Assembly: GCF_014652335.1 (NCBI RefSeq)
Contig: NZ_BMYP01000002.1
Coordinates: forward strand, 52,327-116,326
Length of the DNA stretch: 64,000 nucleotides
Source of the DNA: Vogesella fluminis
GTDB taxonomy: Bacteria > Pseudomonadota > Gammaproteobacteria > Burkholderiales > Chromobacteriaceae
Direction of reading: 5' to 3'
Shown: in pieces, positions 51,165 through 61,524 of the stretch
Layout of the letters: the number at the start of each line of letters is the position of its first letter
Position numbering within the stretch: the first letter of the stretch is position 1
Translations under genes and position numbers: made by a program
Notes under the pieces: generated by a model
Database searches by the model: none
What the model saw: only the letters and a program-made list of their open reading frames with translations
What the model was told of the DNA's origin: nothing

Positions 51165-51476
51165 ATGTCCCGCCTGATCCTGGCCGTGCTGGCCGCCATC
51201 GCCCTGCCGGCACTGGCCGATACCCCCGCCGCGGTACTGCCGCCACCGCCGACCATTGCCGCCGACGCCATGGCAGAGCCGGAAGTCCGCATCATCCAGG
51301 ACGGCGACAACAGCATCGAGGAATACCGTCTCAACGGCCGCCTCTACCTGCTGAAAGTGACGCCGAAAAACGCGCCACCGTACTACCTGCGTGATGACGA
51401 AGGTAACGGCCAGATGAAACGCATCGACCCGTCGCAGCGCCTGGTGGTGCCGCAGTGGGTCCTGCTTACCTTCTGA
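51165..51476 (+). CDS. DUF2782 periplasmic protein
   Basis: A 103-residue protein with a short signal peptide (MSRLILAVLAAIALPALA, cleavage after about residue 18) and a DUF2782 domain: VRIIQDGDNSIEEYRLNGRLYLLKVTPKNAPPYYL in two parts. The function of the family is unknown. It lies 9 nt before thrB, a neighbourhood found in other Betaproteobacteria. The proline-rich stretch PPPPTI follows the signal. Confidence 0.85.
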   Translation: MSRLILAVLAAIALPALADTPAAVLPPPPTIAADAMAEPEVRIIQDGDNSIEEYRLNGRLYLLKVTPKNAPPYYLRDDEGNGQMKRIDPSQRLVVPQWVLLTF

Positions 51477-51485
51477 GGAGCAGGC

Positions 51486-52424
51486 ATGTCGGTTTATACC
51501 TCGGTCTCGACCGCAGAGCTGGCACAGTGGCTGCAGCGCTATGCGCTGGGCGAGCTGGTCGAGCTGAAAGGCATTGCGGCCGGAATCACCAATACCAACT
51601 ACTTTGTCACCACCACCCGCGGCCGCTACGTGCTGACGCTGTTCGAGGTGCTGCAGCTGGACGAGCTGCCCTACTTCCTGGAACTGAAGAGCCATCTGGC
51701 GCGGCACGGCGTTGCCTGTCCGGCGCCGATTGCCGACCACAACGACCAGTTCGCCTCGTTGCTGGCCGGCAAGCCGGCCTGCCTGGTCAGCTGCCTGGCC
51801 GGCCACGATGTCGCACAGCCGAACGCGGCACAGTGCCATGCCGTCGGCGAGATGCTGGCGCAAATGCACAAGGCCAGCAGCACCTTTCCGCGCCGCATGC
51901 GCAACCCGCGCGGCCCGGACTGGTGGAGCCGCACCGCCTCGGCGCTGTATGCACAGCTGCCGGCTGCCGATGCCGCCAGCCTGCGCTGCGAGATCGCGTT
52001 CCAGGACAGCCACCGCTTCGACTTCCTGCCGCAGGGGGTGATCCACGCCGACCTGTTCAAGGACAACGTGCTGATGGACGGCGACAAGATCGCCGGCTTC
52101 ATCGACTTCTATTACGCCTGCAACGATGTGCTGCTGTACGACCTCGCCATCGCGCTCAACGACTGGGCACGCGATGCGCAGGGCGACATCGACGCAACAC
52201 TTGCGCGCGCCATCATCGCCGGCTACCGGAGCATGCGGCCGCTGACCAGGGAAGAACACGCCGCGTGGCCGGTGATGCTGCGCGCCGCAGCGCTGCGCTT
52301 CTGGGTGTCGCGCCTGCTCGATTTCTACCAGCCGGCCAGCGGCGAGATGACTTACACCAAGGACCCCGGCGTGTTCCAGCGCCTGCTGGAAGCACATCGC
52401 GCGCGCCAGGACTTCTGGCTGTAA
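51486..52424 (+). CDS. thrB: Homoserine kinase, APH type
   Basis: A 312-residue kinase of the aminoglycoside-phosphotransferase fold that phosphorylates homoserine in threonine synthesis; this type replaces the GHMP homoserine kinase in many proteobacteria. The motif VIHADLFKDNVLMDG (catalytic Asp, Asn; about residues 185-199) and IDFYYACNDVLLYDLAIALNDW (metal Asp) are present. NTNYFVTTTRGRYVLTLFE is the N-terminal lobe. AGGAGCAGGC precedes the ATG. Confidence 0.93.
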   Translation: MSVYTSVSTAELAQWLQRYALGELVELKGIAAGITNTNYFVTTTRGRYVLTLFEVLQLDELPYFLELKSHLARHGVACPAPIADHNDQFASLLAGKPACLVSCLAGHDVAQPNAAQCHAVGEMLAQMHKASSTFPRRMRNPRGPDWWSRTASALYAQLPAADAASLRCEIAFQDSHRFDFLPQGVIHADLFKDNVLMDGDKIAGFIDFYYACNDVLLYDLAIALNDWARDAQGDIDATLARAIIAGYRSMRPLTREEHAAWPVMLRAAALRFWVSRLLDFYQPASGEMTYTKDPGVFQRLLEAHRARQDFWL

Positions 52425-52453
52425 CGCGCGCAGCGCTGCCCGTCCGTCACATC

Positions 52454-52480
52454 ACAGCCCGCCCGTCGCGGGCTGTTTTG
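52454..52480 (+). terminator. Rho-independent terminator after thrB
   Basis: ACAGCCCGC (52454-52462) pairs with GCGGGCTGT (52468-52476) around CCGTC, followed by TTTG. Confidence 0.85.
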
Positions 52481-52532
52481 CCTGCTGGCGGAATTGCGGT
52501 ATAACCGGCCAGTCACCCCACAAGGATCTGCC

Positions 52533-53231
52533 ATGAACCCACGTCTGCTGCTGATCGAGGATGATCAGCGCCTGGCCGACCTCGTCGGCAGCTACCTGCG
52601 CAAGAACGGCTACGACATCCAGCACCACGCCCATGGCGACGGCGCCGCAGAACGCATCATCGAGACCATGCCCGACCTGGTGATCCTCGACGTGATGCTG
52701 CCCGGCAAGGACGGCTTCGAAGTCTGCCGCGCGGTGCGCCACCGCTATCCGGGGCGCATCCTGATGATGACTGCCCGCGACGAGGAGATCGACGAGATCC
52801 TCGGCCTGGAGCTGGGCGCCGACGACTATCTGGCCAAGCCGGTGGAGCCGCGCCGCCTGCTGGCGCGCATCCGCGCACTGCTGCGCCGCAGCGACAACGG
52901 TGACGACGGCAGCGACCAGGACAGGCTCGGCTTCGGCCGCTTCAGCATCTGCCAGAGCACGCGCGAGGCGGTGCTCGACACGCAGTCGCTGGAGCTGACC
53001 ACCGCCGAATTCGACCTGCTGTGGCTGCTGGCCAGCCACGCCGGCGAAATCCTGTCGCGCGACGACATCATGAACCAGCTGCGCGGCATCGGCTTCGACG
53101 GTCTCGACCGCTCCATCGACGCCCGCATCTCGCGCCTGCGCAAGAAGCTGGACGACAACCCGGAAACGCCGACCCGCATCAAGACCGTGCGCGGCAAGGG
53201 CTACCTGTTCTCGCGGAGCGACTGGGAGTGA
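52533..53231 (+). CDS. Response regulator, OmpR/PhoB family, RstA-like
   Basis: A 232-residue response regulator. The receiver has the acidic pair EDD (residues 9-11), the phosphorylation site Asp53 in VILDVMLPG and Lys in ADDYLAKPVEP. The C-terminal winged helix has FDLLWLLASHAGEILSRDDIMNQLRGIGFDGLDRSIDARISRLRKKL. The DGLDRS segment and the ending GKGYLFSRSDWE align closely with E. coli RstA. AAGGA lies 8 nt upstream of the ATG. It overlaps or abuts the histidine kinase gene. Confidence 0.93.
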   Translation: MNPRLLLIEDDQRLADLVGSYLRKNGYDIQHHAHGDGAAERIIETMPDLVILDVMLPGKDGFEVCRAVRHRYPGRILMMTARDEEIDEILGLELGADDYLAKPVEPRRLLARIRALLRRSDNGDDGSDQDRLGFGRFSICQSTREAVLDTQSLELTTAEFDLLWLLASHAGEILSRDDIMNQLRGIGFDGLDRSIDARISRLRKKLDDNPETPTRIKTVRGKGYLFSRSDWE

Positions 53232-53245
53232 GACCGCCGCTGGGC

Positions 53246-54568
53246 ATGGCGCGTATGTTCGCGCGCTACTTCGCGCAGACCATGCTGCTGCAGTTCGTGC
53301 TGCTGCTCGGCTTTGTACTGCTGCTGATCGTGCTGTCCGCCAACAGCGAGCGCGAACGGCTGCAGAAGCAGATGGACGGCACCGTGCGCCTGATCCAGCG
53401 CGAGCTGCTGCGCCAGCCACCGGCGCGGCGTGACGCCAGCCTGCGTGAGCTGCAGCCGCTGTTCGCCTATCCGCTGGCGCTGCTCAGGCTGCCGCCGGCC
53501 AGCCTCGGCGAAGAGGCGCGCGCACGGCTGGCCAGCGGCCAGAGCTGGCTCGACAGCAGCCAGCAGAACCTGTACGCGCCACTGCCCGGCACCAGCCAGC
53601 TGCTGGTGATCGGCCCGCTGGACAGCCAGGGCAGTGGCGGCGGCTGGCTGCACAGCGAACTGGGCCTGTTCGTGCTGTGGTTCGCCTTCTTCGGCGTGCC
53701 GCTGGCGCTGCTGATCTACCTCAACCTGCGCCCGCACTGGCACGATCTGGCCGCACTGCGCGACACCTCGCTGCGGCTGGCGGAGGGCGATCTCGGCGCG
53801 CGGGCGCCGCCGGCGCGCAGCCCGCTGTTCTCGCCGCTGCAGCGCCAGCTCAACAGCATGGCGGAGAAACTGGAAACGCAGATGGAGACGCGGCAGGCGC
53901 TGGCACACGCCATCGCCCACGAGCTGCGCACGCCGGTGGCACGGCTGCGCTTCGGACTGACCATGATGGACGAGGCGGAATCCGACAACGAACGCCGCGG
54001 CTACCGCGACGGCATGGAGCGCGACATGCAGGAGCTGGACGAGCTGATCAACGTCAGCCTCAGCTACGCCAGGCTCGATCGCGGCGAGGTGCCGCTGGAG
54101 TACGACACCATCGACCTGGAAGAGTGGTTCGAAGACCTGATCGAGCTGGTGCAGCCGTTGCGGCCAACCTTGCTGCAGCTGACGCTGGACTGCGCGCGCG
54201 GCGAGGCCACCTTCGACCGCCGCCTGGTGTACGTCGCCACCCGCAACCTGCTGCTGAACGCCTTCAAGTACGCGCGGCAGCAGGTGGCCATGACGGTGGC
54301 GGCCGAACACGGCCAGCTGGTTGTTACCGTCGACGACGACGGGCCAGGCATCCCGGAAAAGGAACGCGAGCGCATCTTCGACCCGTTCCAGCGTCTCGAT
54401 CGCTCGCGTGACCGCGCCAGCGGCGGCTACGGCCTCGGCCTGTCCTTCGTGCGCCTGATCGCCCGTCACCACGGCGGCAAGGCATGGATCGCCCAGTCGC
54501 CGCAAGGCGGCGCCCGCTTCGGGCTGACATTGCCGCTGCAGCCGGCGCCGTCACAAAGCGTCATATAA
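53246..54568 (+). CDS. Sensor histidine kinase, RstB-like
   Basis: A 440-residue inner-membrane kinase paired with the RstA-like regulator. TM1 (about residues 8-28), a periplasmic domain of about 110 residues, TM2 (about 135-155), HAMP (about 156-210), then the phospho-His box AIAHELRTPVARLRFGL, the N box RNLLLNAFKYA, the G1 box DDDGPGIP and G2 GGYGLGLSFV. The ATG at 53246 is chosen because MARMFARYF aligns with the E. coli RstB N-terminus; a GTG at 53228 overlapping the regulator stop (GTGA) is an equally plausible coupled start. An exact 14-bp motif at 54158-54171 encodes PLRPTL. Confidence 0.92.
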   Translation: MARMFARYFAQTMLLQFVLLLGFVLLLIVLSANSERERLQKQMDGTVRLIQRELLRQPPARRDASLRELQPLFAYPLALLRLPPASLGEEARARLASGQSWLDSSQQNLYAPLPGTSQLLVIGPLDSQGSGGGWLHSELGLFVLWFAFFGVPLALLIYLNLRPHWHDLAALRDTSLRLAEGDLGARAPPARSPLFSPLQRQLNSMAEKLETQMETRQALAHAIAHELRTPVARLRFGLTMMDEAESDNERRGYRDGMERDMQELDELINVSLSYARLDRGEVPLEYDTIDLEEWFEDLIELVQPLRPTLLQLTLDCARGEATFDRRLVYVATRNLLLNAFKYARQQVAMTVAAEHGQLVVTVDDDGPGIPEKERERIFDPFQRLDRSRDRASGGYGLGLSFVRLIARHHGGKAWIAQSPQGGARFGLTLPLQPAPSQSVI

Positions 54569-54674
54569 ACGCACCGCTGCCACACAGTCGGCATACGCAA
54601 GCGCCATAGTGTTGCGCGGCGGCGGCACGCAGAATGGACTCATCAACCTCACTCACCGTGAAACGGAGTCCATC

Positions 54675-55265
54675 ATGAAGAAACTGCTTGTCGCTACCCT
54701 GTTTGCCGCTGCCGCCAGCACCGCCTTCGCCGCGGAAACCGGCAGCTACGTGTTCGGTAATGTCGGCATCTCCGCCAACCAGTGGACACTGAAAGACGGC
54801 GCCGCCAACCGCGCCGGCGTCAGCGACCGCAAGGTCAACGACGACGATGCCACCTCCGGCATGGCCGAGATCGGCATCGGCCAGCGCATCAACGACAACT
54901 TTGCGGTCGAGGGCAGCTACCTGCGCCACGGCGGCGCCACCGCGCTGAACGGTGCCGGCAGCCTGGACTACGACACTTTTCGTGTCGCTGCACTTGGCAT
55001 CATCCCGGTAAGCCAGCAGCTTGAGGTCTACGGCAAGGTGTCCGCCAACCACATCCGCAGCAAGTTCAACAGTGCCTCGCCCGCGCTGGCCAGCAGCAAG
55101 GACAGCAGCTTCGGCATGGGGCTGGGCGTCGGTGCCGCCTACAACTTTGACAAGAACCTGTCCGCCCGCGTCGAGTACGAAGGCATCGGCAACATCGGCC
55201 ACAAAGACATCACCGACACCGCACCGGTCGGCACGCTGAAAGTCGGCCTGGGTTACCGCTTCTGA
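54675..55265 (+). CDS. Small outer-membrane beta-barrel protein
   Basis: A 196-residue protein with a signal peptide (about 19 residues, ending AFA before AETGSY) and alternating beta-strand sequence ending GLGYRF, the C-terminal aromatic signal for barrel insertion. It looks like an eight-stranded barrel of the OmpA-like/opacity-type class: IGIGQRINDNFAVEGSYLR, FGMGLGVGAAYNFDKNLSARVEYEG. No ligand can be named. ACGGAG precedes the ATG. It has its own terminator and follows the RstAB-like pair by 106 nt, which makes regulation by that pair possible but unproven. Confidence 0.85.
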   Translation: MKKLLVATLFAAAASTAFAAETGSYVFGNVGISANQWTLKDGAANRAGVSDRKVNDDDATSGMAEIGIGQRINDNFAVEGSYLRHGGATALNGAGSLDYDTFRVAALGIIPVSQQLEVYGKVSANHIRSKFNSASPALASSKDSSFGMGLGVGAAYNFDKNLSARVEYEGIGNIGHKDITDTAPVGTLKVGLGYRF

Positions 55266-55300
55266 TTCCCTGCTGCTCCATTTAGTCCTCGTGTGCATTT

Positions 55301-55327
55301 GCCCGCCGCTCCGGCGGGCTTTTTTTC
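55301..55327 (+). terminator. Rho-independent terminator of the barrel gene
   Basis: GCCCGCCG (55301-55308) pairs with CGGCGGGC (55312-55319) around CTC and is followed by seven T. Confidence 0.92.
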
Positions 55328-55384
55328 GTTGTCCGCGCCCTGCCCGGCCAATGAGCACACCACGGCGGCGACCGCCGCCGCTTT

Positions 55385-55393
55385 TGCTACAAT
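55385..55393 (+). promoter_or_regulatory. Extended -10 promoter of hemF
   Basis: TGCTACAAT gives the extended -10 form TGnTACAAT, 32 nt upstream of the hemF ATG. No recognisable -35 lies at the usual distance. Confidence 0.45.
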
Positions 55394-55406
55394 CGGCGCT
55401 TGTTGA

Positions 55407-56342
<936 letters not shown>

Positions 56343-56432
56343 CGGCAACTGCCTGAACGGTCAGCCCCCTTCATCCTGCCGGCCGGTGATAGACTCCCCC
56401 CACAACATAGCCATATATCATGGGAGGACATC

Positions 56433-58436
56433 ATGAACACCCTTTCCCGCCTGTCCATCCGGACGCGCATCCTGCTCGCTGTCGCGTTGTCCGTGCTGGT
56501 CGGTTTTTCCCTCACCCTGTTCATCATCATCCAGCAGCAGGCCAGCGCCGCGCGCGAACAGGGGCTGCAGTCAGCCGCCCACCTGGCACGGGCCGAGGCC
56601 GAGAACGTCGCGCGCACTTTCCGTAGTGCGTTCGACAGTGTGCACGGCGTCGGCAGCGCCTTCGTCGGGCTGAAGCACAGCGGCGTCACCGAGCGCAAGG
56701 CCTACGACGCGATTATGGCCACCGAACTGGAGCGCAACCGCACGCTGCTGGCGTTGTCCAGCGCCTGGGAGCCCAACGCGCTGGACGGCCGCGACGCCGA
56801 ATTCGTCGACCAGCCGGCCCACGACAAAACCGGGCGCTACATCCCGTACTGGAACCGTGGCAGCGACAAAGTGGCGGTCGAGCCGCTGGTCGATTACGAG
56901 AAGACCGACGCCGACAACTACTACTTCGCCCCCAAGCAGAGCGGCCGTGACTACCTGATGGAACCCTACGTCTACCCGGTCGGCGGCAAGCCGGTACTGA
57001 TGACCTCGGCGATGGCGCCGCTGAAGGTGGACGGCCGCTTTGTCGGTGTGGTCGGTGCCGACTTCGCGCTGGCCGACCTGCAGGCGGCGCTGGCGCCGCT
57101 GCACCCGATGGCGGACGGCTACGTGACGCTGCTGTCCAATGCCGGCCACTACGTTGCCCACCCGGACCCGGCGCGCGCCGGCAAGCCCGCCAGCGAGCTG
57201 CCCGCCGCAGCACTGGCGGCAATCAAGGCCGGTCAGCCCTACCACTTCGTCGACGCCGCCGACAATGCATACTTCCTCGCCCCGGTGGTTGCCAGCGGCG
57301 AGGCTGCGCCGTGGTCGCTGGCCGTCACCATCCCGATGGCCAGCATACTGCGCGACGTGGATGCCACCCGTAAGCTGTCGATGCTGATCGCCGCAATCGC
57401 CATCGCCGCCATCCTGGCCGGCCTCGCACTGCTGCTGAGCTGGCTGACCCGCCCGCTGCTCACGCTCAGGGAGGCGATGGGGCAGCTGGCCGGCGGCGGC
57501 GGCGACCTCAGCCGGCGGCTGCCGGTCGCCCGCCACGACGAGCTGGGCGAGGCCTCGTCGGCGTTCAACCGCTTCATGGACATCCTGCGCCCCATGGTCG
57601 CCCAGGTGAAGCAGGAGGCCACTGAACTGCGCCACGGCACCCACGGCCTCGCTCAGATCACCGACACCATCGCCGACGGCTCGGCCGCGCAGGCCAAGGC
57701 CGCCAGCGCCACCGCCGGCTCGGTCAACCACCTCACCGCCAACGTCAGCCAGATCGCCGACAGTGCACGCGATGCCGAAGTGCTGATGCAGGAAGCCAGC
57801 AACAACGCCGACAAGGCTGCCGGCACCGTCGGCAACACCGTCAGCGAGATCCACGGCATCGCCAGCGCAGTCCGGCTACTGGGATCGACACTGGACGTGC
57901 TGGGGCGGCGCTCCGATGACATCAACGGCATCGTCCGCGTGATCCACGACATCGCCGACCAGACCAACCTGCTGGCACTGAATGCGGCGATCGAGGCGGC
58001 ACGCGCCGGCGAGATGGGGCGCGGCTTCGCGGTAGTCGCCGACGAGGTGCGCAAGCTGGCCGAGCGCACCGGCAACTCGACGGTGGAAATCGGCCAGATG
58101 ATCACCTCCATGCACCAGGAAACACGCAAGGCTCTGGATGGCATGGGCGACGCCATCGCCCGCGTCGAATCCGGCGTCGCGCTGGCACAGTCCGCCGCCA
58201 GCGAGATCGAGCAGATCAACGGCGGCCTGTCCAGCGTGATGACGCGGATGCACAGCATCTCGTCTGCCACCCAGCAGCAGTCGGCGGCGATGCAGAACAT
58301 CGCCAGCCATGTCGAACAGATCAGCCAGATGGCGCAACAGACCGACCACGCGGTATCGGAATGCCGGCACGCGGTGCGCTCGCTGGAGGCGCGCTCCGAC
58401 CAGCTGGACACGCTGACCCAGGGCTTCCGCACCTGA
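56433..58436 (+). CDS. Methyl-accepting chemotaxis protein with dCache sensor
   Basis: A 667-residue chemoreceptor. TM1 (about residues 12-34), a periplasmic double-Cache domain (about 40-285; [31 protein letters not shown] and [22 protein letters not shown] fit dCache_1), TM2 (about 306-328), HAMP (to about 385) and a signalling domain whose hairpin tip is [44 protein letters not shown]. It feeds the CheA/CheW pathway; the ligand is unknown. GGGAGG precedes the ATG. No other che gene is adjacent. Confidence 0.93.
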   Translation: MNTLSRLSIRTRILLAVALSVLVGFSLTLFIIIQQQASAAREQGLQSAAHLARAEAENVARTFRSAFDSVHGVGSAFVGLKHSGVTERKAYDAIMATELERNRTLLALSSAWEPNALDGRDAEFVDQPAHDKTGRYIPYWNRGSDKVAVEPLVDYEKTDADNYYFAPKQSGRDYLMEPYVYPVGGKPVLMTSAMAPLKVDGRFVGVVGADFALADLQAALAPLHPMADGYVTLLSNAGHYVAHPDPARAGKPASELPAAALAAIKAGQPYHFVDAADNAYFLAPVVASGEAAPWSLAVTIPMASILRDVDATRKLSMLIAAIAIAAILAGLALLLSWLTRPLLTLREAMGQLAGGGGDLSRRLPVARHDELGEASSAFNRFMDILRPMVAQVKQEATELRHGTHGLAQITDTIADGSAAQAKAASATAGSVNHLTANVSQIADSARDAEVLMQEASNNADKAAGTVGNTVSEIHGIASAVRLLGSTLDVLGRRSDDINGIVRVIHDIADQTNLLALNAAIEAARAGEMGRGFAVVADEVRKLAERTGNSTVEIGQMITSMHQETRKALDGMGDAIARVESGVALAQSAASEIEQINGGLSSVMTRMHSISSATQQQSAAMQNIASHVEQISQMAQQTDHAVSECRHAVRSLEARSDQLDTLTQGFRT

Positions 58437-58593
58437 CACTGCGGCCAACCTTGCGCCGCCGGCGCGGCACATCGACGACACCGGCCGCCGCCCGCGCTTA
58501 ACAGCCGCGCGCGGCTTGGGCACAATCGGGCACCCCCTCCCTCAACCACAGGCAGGACGGCCGCCCGCCCCCTGCCACGCTTGGAACCAGCCC

Positions 58594-58995
58594 ATGAACT
58601 GTGAACTGTGCCACCAGGACGGTGGCGACATCCTGTACCGCGACGACAAGCTGCGGGTGATTCTGGTGGCCGATGCCGACTACCCGGCGTTCTGCCGCGT
58701 GATCTGGCACGCACACGTCAAGGAGATGACCGACCTTGCCCCCGCCGACCGCGCCCACGTGCTGGACTGGGTGCTGCGCACCGAGCGGGCACTGCGCGAT
58801 GTCTTGAACCCGGACAAGATCAACCTCGCCAGCTTCGGCAACATGGTGCCGCACCTGCACTGGCACGTGATCCCGCGCTTTGCCGACGACAAACACTTCC
58901 CCAATCCGCTGTGGGGTGCGGCGATGCGCGACGGCGTGGCGCACAGCACGCCAACGTTGGCCGCACAGCTGCGCCACGCGCTGCAGGCCGGCTGA
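58594..58995 (+). CDS. HIT-family protein
   Basis: A 133-residue histidine-triad hydrolase. The triad reads HLHWHVIPRF (HxHxH, about residues 87-91), and an N-terminal CELCHQDGG suggests a metal or structural Cys pair. It resembles the short diadenosine-tetraphosphate or nucleotide-hydrolysing HIT proteins. The ATG at 58594 opens the conserved part; the ribosome site is weak (TTGGAAC). The 157-nt spacer before it holds one core motif (58441-58450). A motif variant lies near its 3' end (58952-58965). Confidence 0.9.
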   Translation: MNCELCHQDGGDILYRDDKLRVILVADADYPAFCRVIWHAHVKEMTDLAPADRAHVLDWVLRTERALRDVLNPDKINLASFGNMVPHLHWHVIPRFADDKHFPNPLWGAAMRDGVAHSTPTLAAQLRHALQAG

Positions 58996-59143
58996 ATGCC
59001 GCGGCGGCATTGCCGCCATGGCAGGCGGGTGGTAAGGTGAACCGCGTTTAAGATTTCAAACAGGAACCACTTCCCAGCCGGTCTTGCCCGCCACCCAGAC
59101 CGGCTCTGAAGCGGCTCCGTCAGCCACTGACCGAGGAGCGTTG

Positions 59144-59998
59144 ATGTTTACTACCCTGATTTCCGCCAGCGAATTACAACAAATCCCGCAACACCAGCTG
59201 ATCATTCTCGACTGCCGCTTCAAGCTGTCCAGCCCCGTTGCCGACCCCGACTTCGGCCGTGCCGCCTACGACGAGGGCCACCTGCCCGGCGCGCACTACC
59301 TGCACCTGGACTACCACCTGTCCGGCACCAGGAACGGCAGCAACGGCCGTCATCCGCTGCCGGACGGGCAGCGCCTGGCGGTCAACCTCGGTGCGCTGGG
59401 CATCGGTCCGGACACCCAGGTAGTGGCCTACGACGACGCCGGCGGCATGTTCGCCGCCCGCGCCTGGTGGCTGCTGCGCTGGCTGGGCCACGCCAATGTC
59501 GCGGTACTGGATGGCGGCATCCAGGCGTGGCAGCAGGCCGGCGGCGCGCTGGACACCGGCACGCCGGAACGCAGTGCCACCCGCTTCAGCATGGGCACAC
59601 CGCAGGAAAGCGCGGTGACACTGGACGAGATTGCGGCCAACCTGTGCACGCCGCAGTACCTGCTGGTCGACGCCCGCGCGCCGGACCGCTTTGCCGGCGA
59701 GAACGAGACGCTGGACCCGGTCGGCGGCCACATCCCCGGCGCCAAGAACCGCTTCTTCATGGACAACCTCGACCGCGACGGCCTATTCAAGCCGGCCGCA
59801 CAGCTGCGCGCCGAATGGCTGGCGCTGCTGGACGGCACCCCGGCCGGGCAAGTAATCCTGTCCTGCGGCAGCGGCGTCACCGCCTGCCACAACAAGCTGG
59901 CGCTGGAATACGCCGGCCTCAGCGGCGCGCGGCTGTACGCCGGCTCGTGGAGCGAGTGGTGCAGCGATCCGACAAGGCCGGTGGCCACCGGCGCCTGA
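59144..59998 (+). CDS. Thiosulfate/3-mercaptopyruvate sulfurtransferase (two rhodanese domains)
   Basis: A 284-residue tandem rhodanese. The first domain has ILDCRFKLSSPVADPDFGRAAYDEGHLPGAHYLHLD and the inactive loop YDDAGGMFAARAWWLLRWLG. The second has GGHIPGAKNRFF and the active loop CGSGVTACHNKLAL, whose CGSGVT form is typical of mercaptopyruvate sulfurtransferases. It transfers sulfane sulfur to thiophilic acceptors. AGGAG lies 6-8 nt upstream of the ATG at 59144. An exact core motif (59633-59642) encodes IAANL. Confidence 0.93.
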   Translation: MFTTLISASELQQIPQHQLIILDCRFKLSSPVADPDFGRAAYDEGHLPGAHYLHLDYHLSGTRNGSNGRHPLPDGQRLAVNLGALGIGPDTQVVAYDDAGGMFAARAWWLLRWLGHANVAVLDGGIQAWQQAGGALDTGTPERSATRFSMGTPQESAVTLDEIAANLCTPQYLLVDARAPDRFAGENETLDPVGGHIPGAKNRFFMDNLDRDGLFKPAAQLRAEWLALLDGTPAGQVILSCGSGVTACHNKLALEYAGLSGARLYAGSWSEWCSDPTRPVATGA

Positions 59999-60011
59999 GC
60001 CCGACAACAAC

Positions 60012-60040
60012 AATCCCCGCCGCGGCGGGGATTCTTATTT
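60012..60040 (+). terminator. Terminator after the sulfurtransferase gene
   Basis: AATCCCCGCC (60012-60021) pairs with GGCGGGGATT (60024-60033), followed by CTTATTT. A single exact 14-bp motif copy begins 3 nt later (60043-60056). Confidence 0.85.
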
Positions 60041-60079
60041 ACAAGGTTGGCCGCAAGGCGCGGCCGCGCTCAGTCACAC

Positions 60080-60676
60080 TCAGTCGAGAATCAGCTGCTG
60101 GATCAGGCGCTGGCCGGCCTTCCAGTCGCCAAGGCCGCTGTTGCTGCCCATGTGGCCGCTGTTGCCGGCGCTGAGCAGCGGCACCTGCCAGCACGCCGCC
60201 AGCGCCTCCGCCTCGGTCCAGTCGCAGAACAGGTCGTCGTGGCTGGCCACCAGCCGCGCCGGCACCGGCAGCCGCAGTTCGCGCGGCGCGGCAAAGCCGG
60301 CAAAGTCGGGCAGCGGCGCCCCCGGCGGCAACTCGCCACTGGCGGCGGCGCGCTGCGGCGTGATCGGCAGCGCCGGCGGTGCCACCAGCAGCACGCCCTT
60401 CACCTTTTTCTGCTCCAGCAGGCTGGCCTGGCCCAGCCACTCCACCGTGGTGTGACAGCCGAGACTGTGCGCGGCGATCACCACCTTGCCGTCGCAGTCC
60501 GCCACCGTTGCGGCCAACCTTTGCACCCAGGCGTCGCGCGTCGGGTACAGCCAGTCGTCCTGCTCCACCCGCCGTGCCAGCGGATACAGCACCTCCCAGT
60601 AGCTCTGCCAGTGGCTGGCGCCGGAGTTGCCCCAGCCGGGGACGGTAATCAGGAACACGTCGTCATCGTCCGGCAT
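60080..60676 (-). CDS. RBBP9/YdeN-family alpha/beta hydrolase
   Basis: A 198-residue serine hydrolase. The start has FLITVPGWGNSGASHWQSYWE, the nucleophile elbow is AAHSLGCHTTVEWL (Ser in HSLG), and Asp (VASHDDLFCDW) and His (GNSGHMGSNSGLGDW) complete the triad. The natural substrate is unknown. The ATG at 60676 overlaps the xthA stop by one base (TGATG), so it is translated after xthA. An exact 14-bp motif lies at 60508-60521. Confidence 0.9.
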   Translation of the reverse strand: MPDDDDVFLITVPGWGNSGASHWQSYWEVLYPLARRVEQDDWLYPTRDAWVQRLAATVADCDGKVVIAAHSLGCHTTVEWLGQASLLEQKKVKGVLLVAPPALPITPQRAAASGELPPGAPLPDFAGFAAPRELRLPVPARLVASHDDLFCDWTEAEALAACWQVPLLSAGNSGHMGSNSGLGDWKAGQRLIQQLILD

Positions 60677-61449
60677 CACTCACTCCTGTCGTAGTCCACC
60701 GTCAACGGTGCGTGGTCGGAGAACTTTTCGTCCTTATAGACGCTGGCGCTGCGCGCCTGCGCCATCAGCGACGGCGTCACGATGTGGTAATCGATGCGCC
60801 AGCCGACGTCCTTGGCGTAGGCCTGGCCGCGGTTGCTCCACCAGCTGTAGCCCGGCGCGTCCGGATACAGGCGGCGCCACACGTCGCACCAGCCGTCGCC
60901 GAGCAGCTGCGTCATCCACGCGCGTTCCTCCGGCAGGAAGCCGGAGTTCTTGACGTTGCCCTTCCAGTTCTTGAGGTCGATCTCCTGGTGGGCGATGTTC
61001 CAGTCGCCGCAGATCACCACGTCGCGGCCCTGCGCGCGCAGCTGGTCGAGGTGCGGCTTGAACACGTCGAGGAAGCGGAATTTCACGTTCTGACGCTCGT
61101 CGCTGCTGGAGCCGGACGGCAGGTACAGCGAGATCACCGACAAATTGCCGCGATCGACCTGCAAATAGCGGCCTTCGGCATCGATCCAGTCCACACCGAG
61201 GCCGATGGTGACCGCATCCGGCTGCTGGCGGGTGTAGATGCCGACGCCGCTGTAGCCCTTCTTGTCGGCGTAGTGAAAGTAGCCGGTCAGGCCGTCCGGA
61301 TTCTGCATCCGCGGCGACAAGTCGCCGGCCTGCGCCTTCAGCTCCTGCACGCAGACAAAATCGGCGTCATGCCCGGCCAGCCAGTCGAAGAAACCCTTCC
61401 TGTCGGCAGAACGGATGCCGTTGAGGTTGGCGGAAACGATTCGAAGCAT
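60676..61449 (-). CDS. xthA: Exodeoxyribonuclease III (XthA type)
   Basis: A 257-residue AP endonuclease/3'-5' exonuclease. Metal and catalytic motifs: SANLNGIRSA (Asn), CVQELKAQAGDL (Glu), GDWNIAHQEIDLKNWKGNVKNSGFLPEER (Asp/Asn), GYSWWSNRGQAYAKDVGWRIDYHIVT and FSDHAPL (Asp-His). It differs from the other ExoIII-family gene at 16487-17257: this one carries the KNWKGN...SGFLPEER region and lacks the RDVYDP motif. It is divergent from pyrE with 75 nt between them. Confidence 0.93.
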   Translation of the reverse strand: MLRIVSANLNGIRSADRKGFFDWLAGHDADFVCVQELKAQAGDLSPRMQNPDGLTGYFHYADKKGYSGVGIYTRQQPDAVTIGLGVDWIDAEGRYLQVDRGNLSVISLYLPSGSSSDERQNVKFRFLDVFKPHLDQLRAQGRDVVICGDWNIAHQEIDLKNWKGNVKNSGFLPEERAWMTQLLGDGWCDVWRRLYPDAPGYSWWSNRGQAYAKDVGWRIDYHIVTPSLMAQARSASVYKDEKFSDHAPLTVDYDRSE

Positions 61450-61524
61450 GGGGTCTCCCGTGGTATCCTTGCCGGCAATTTTTCAGCCACGTCAAAGTGT
61501 TAATCATCAAAAAGGTATCTGGGA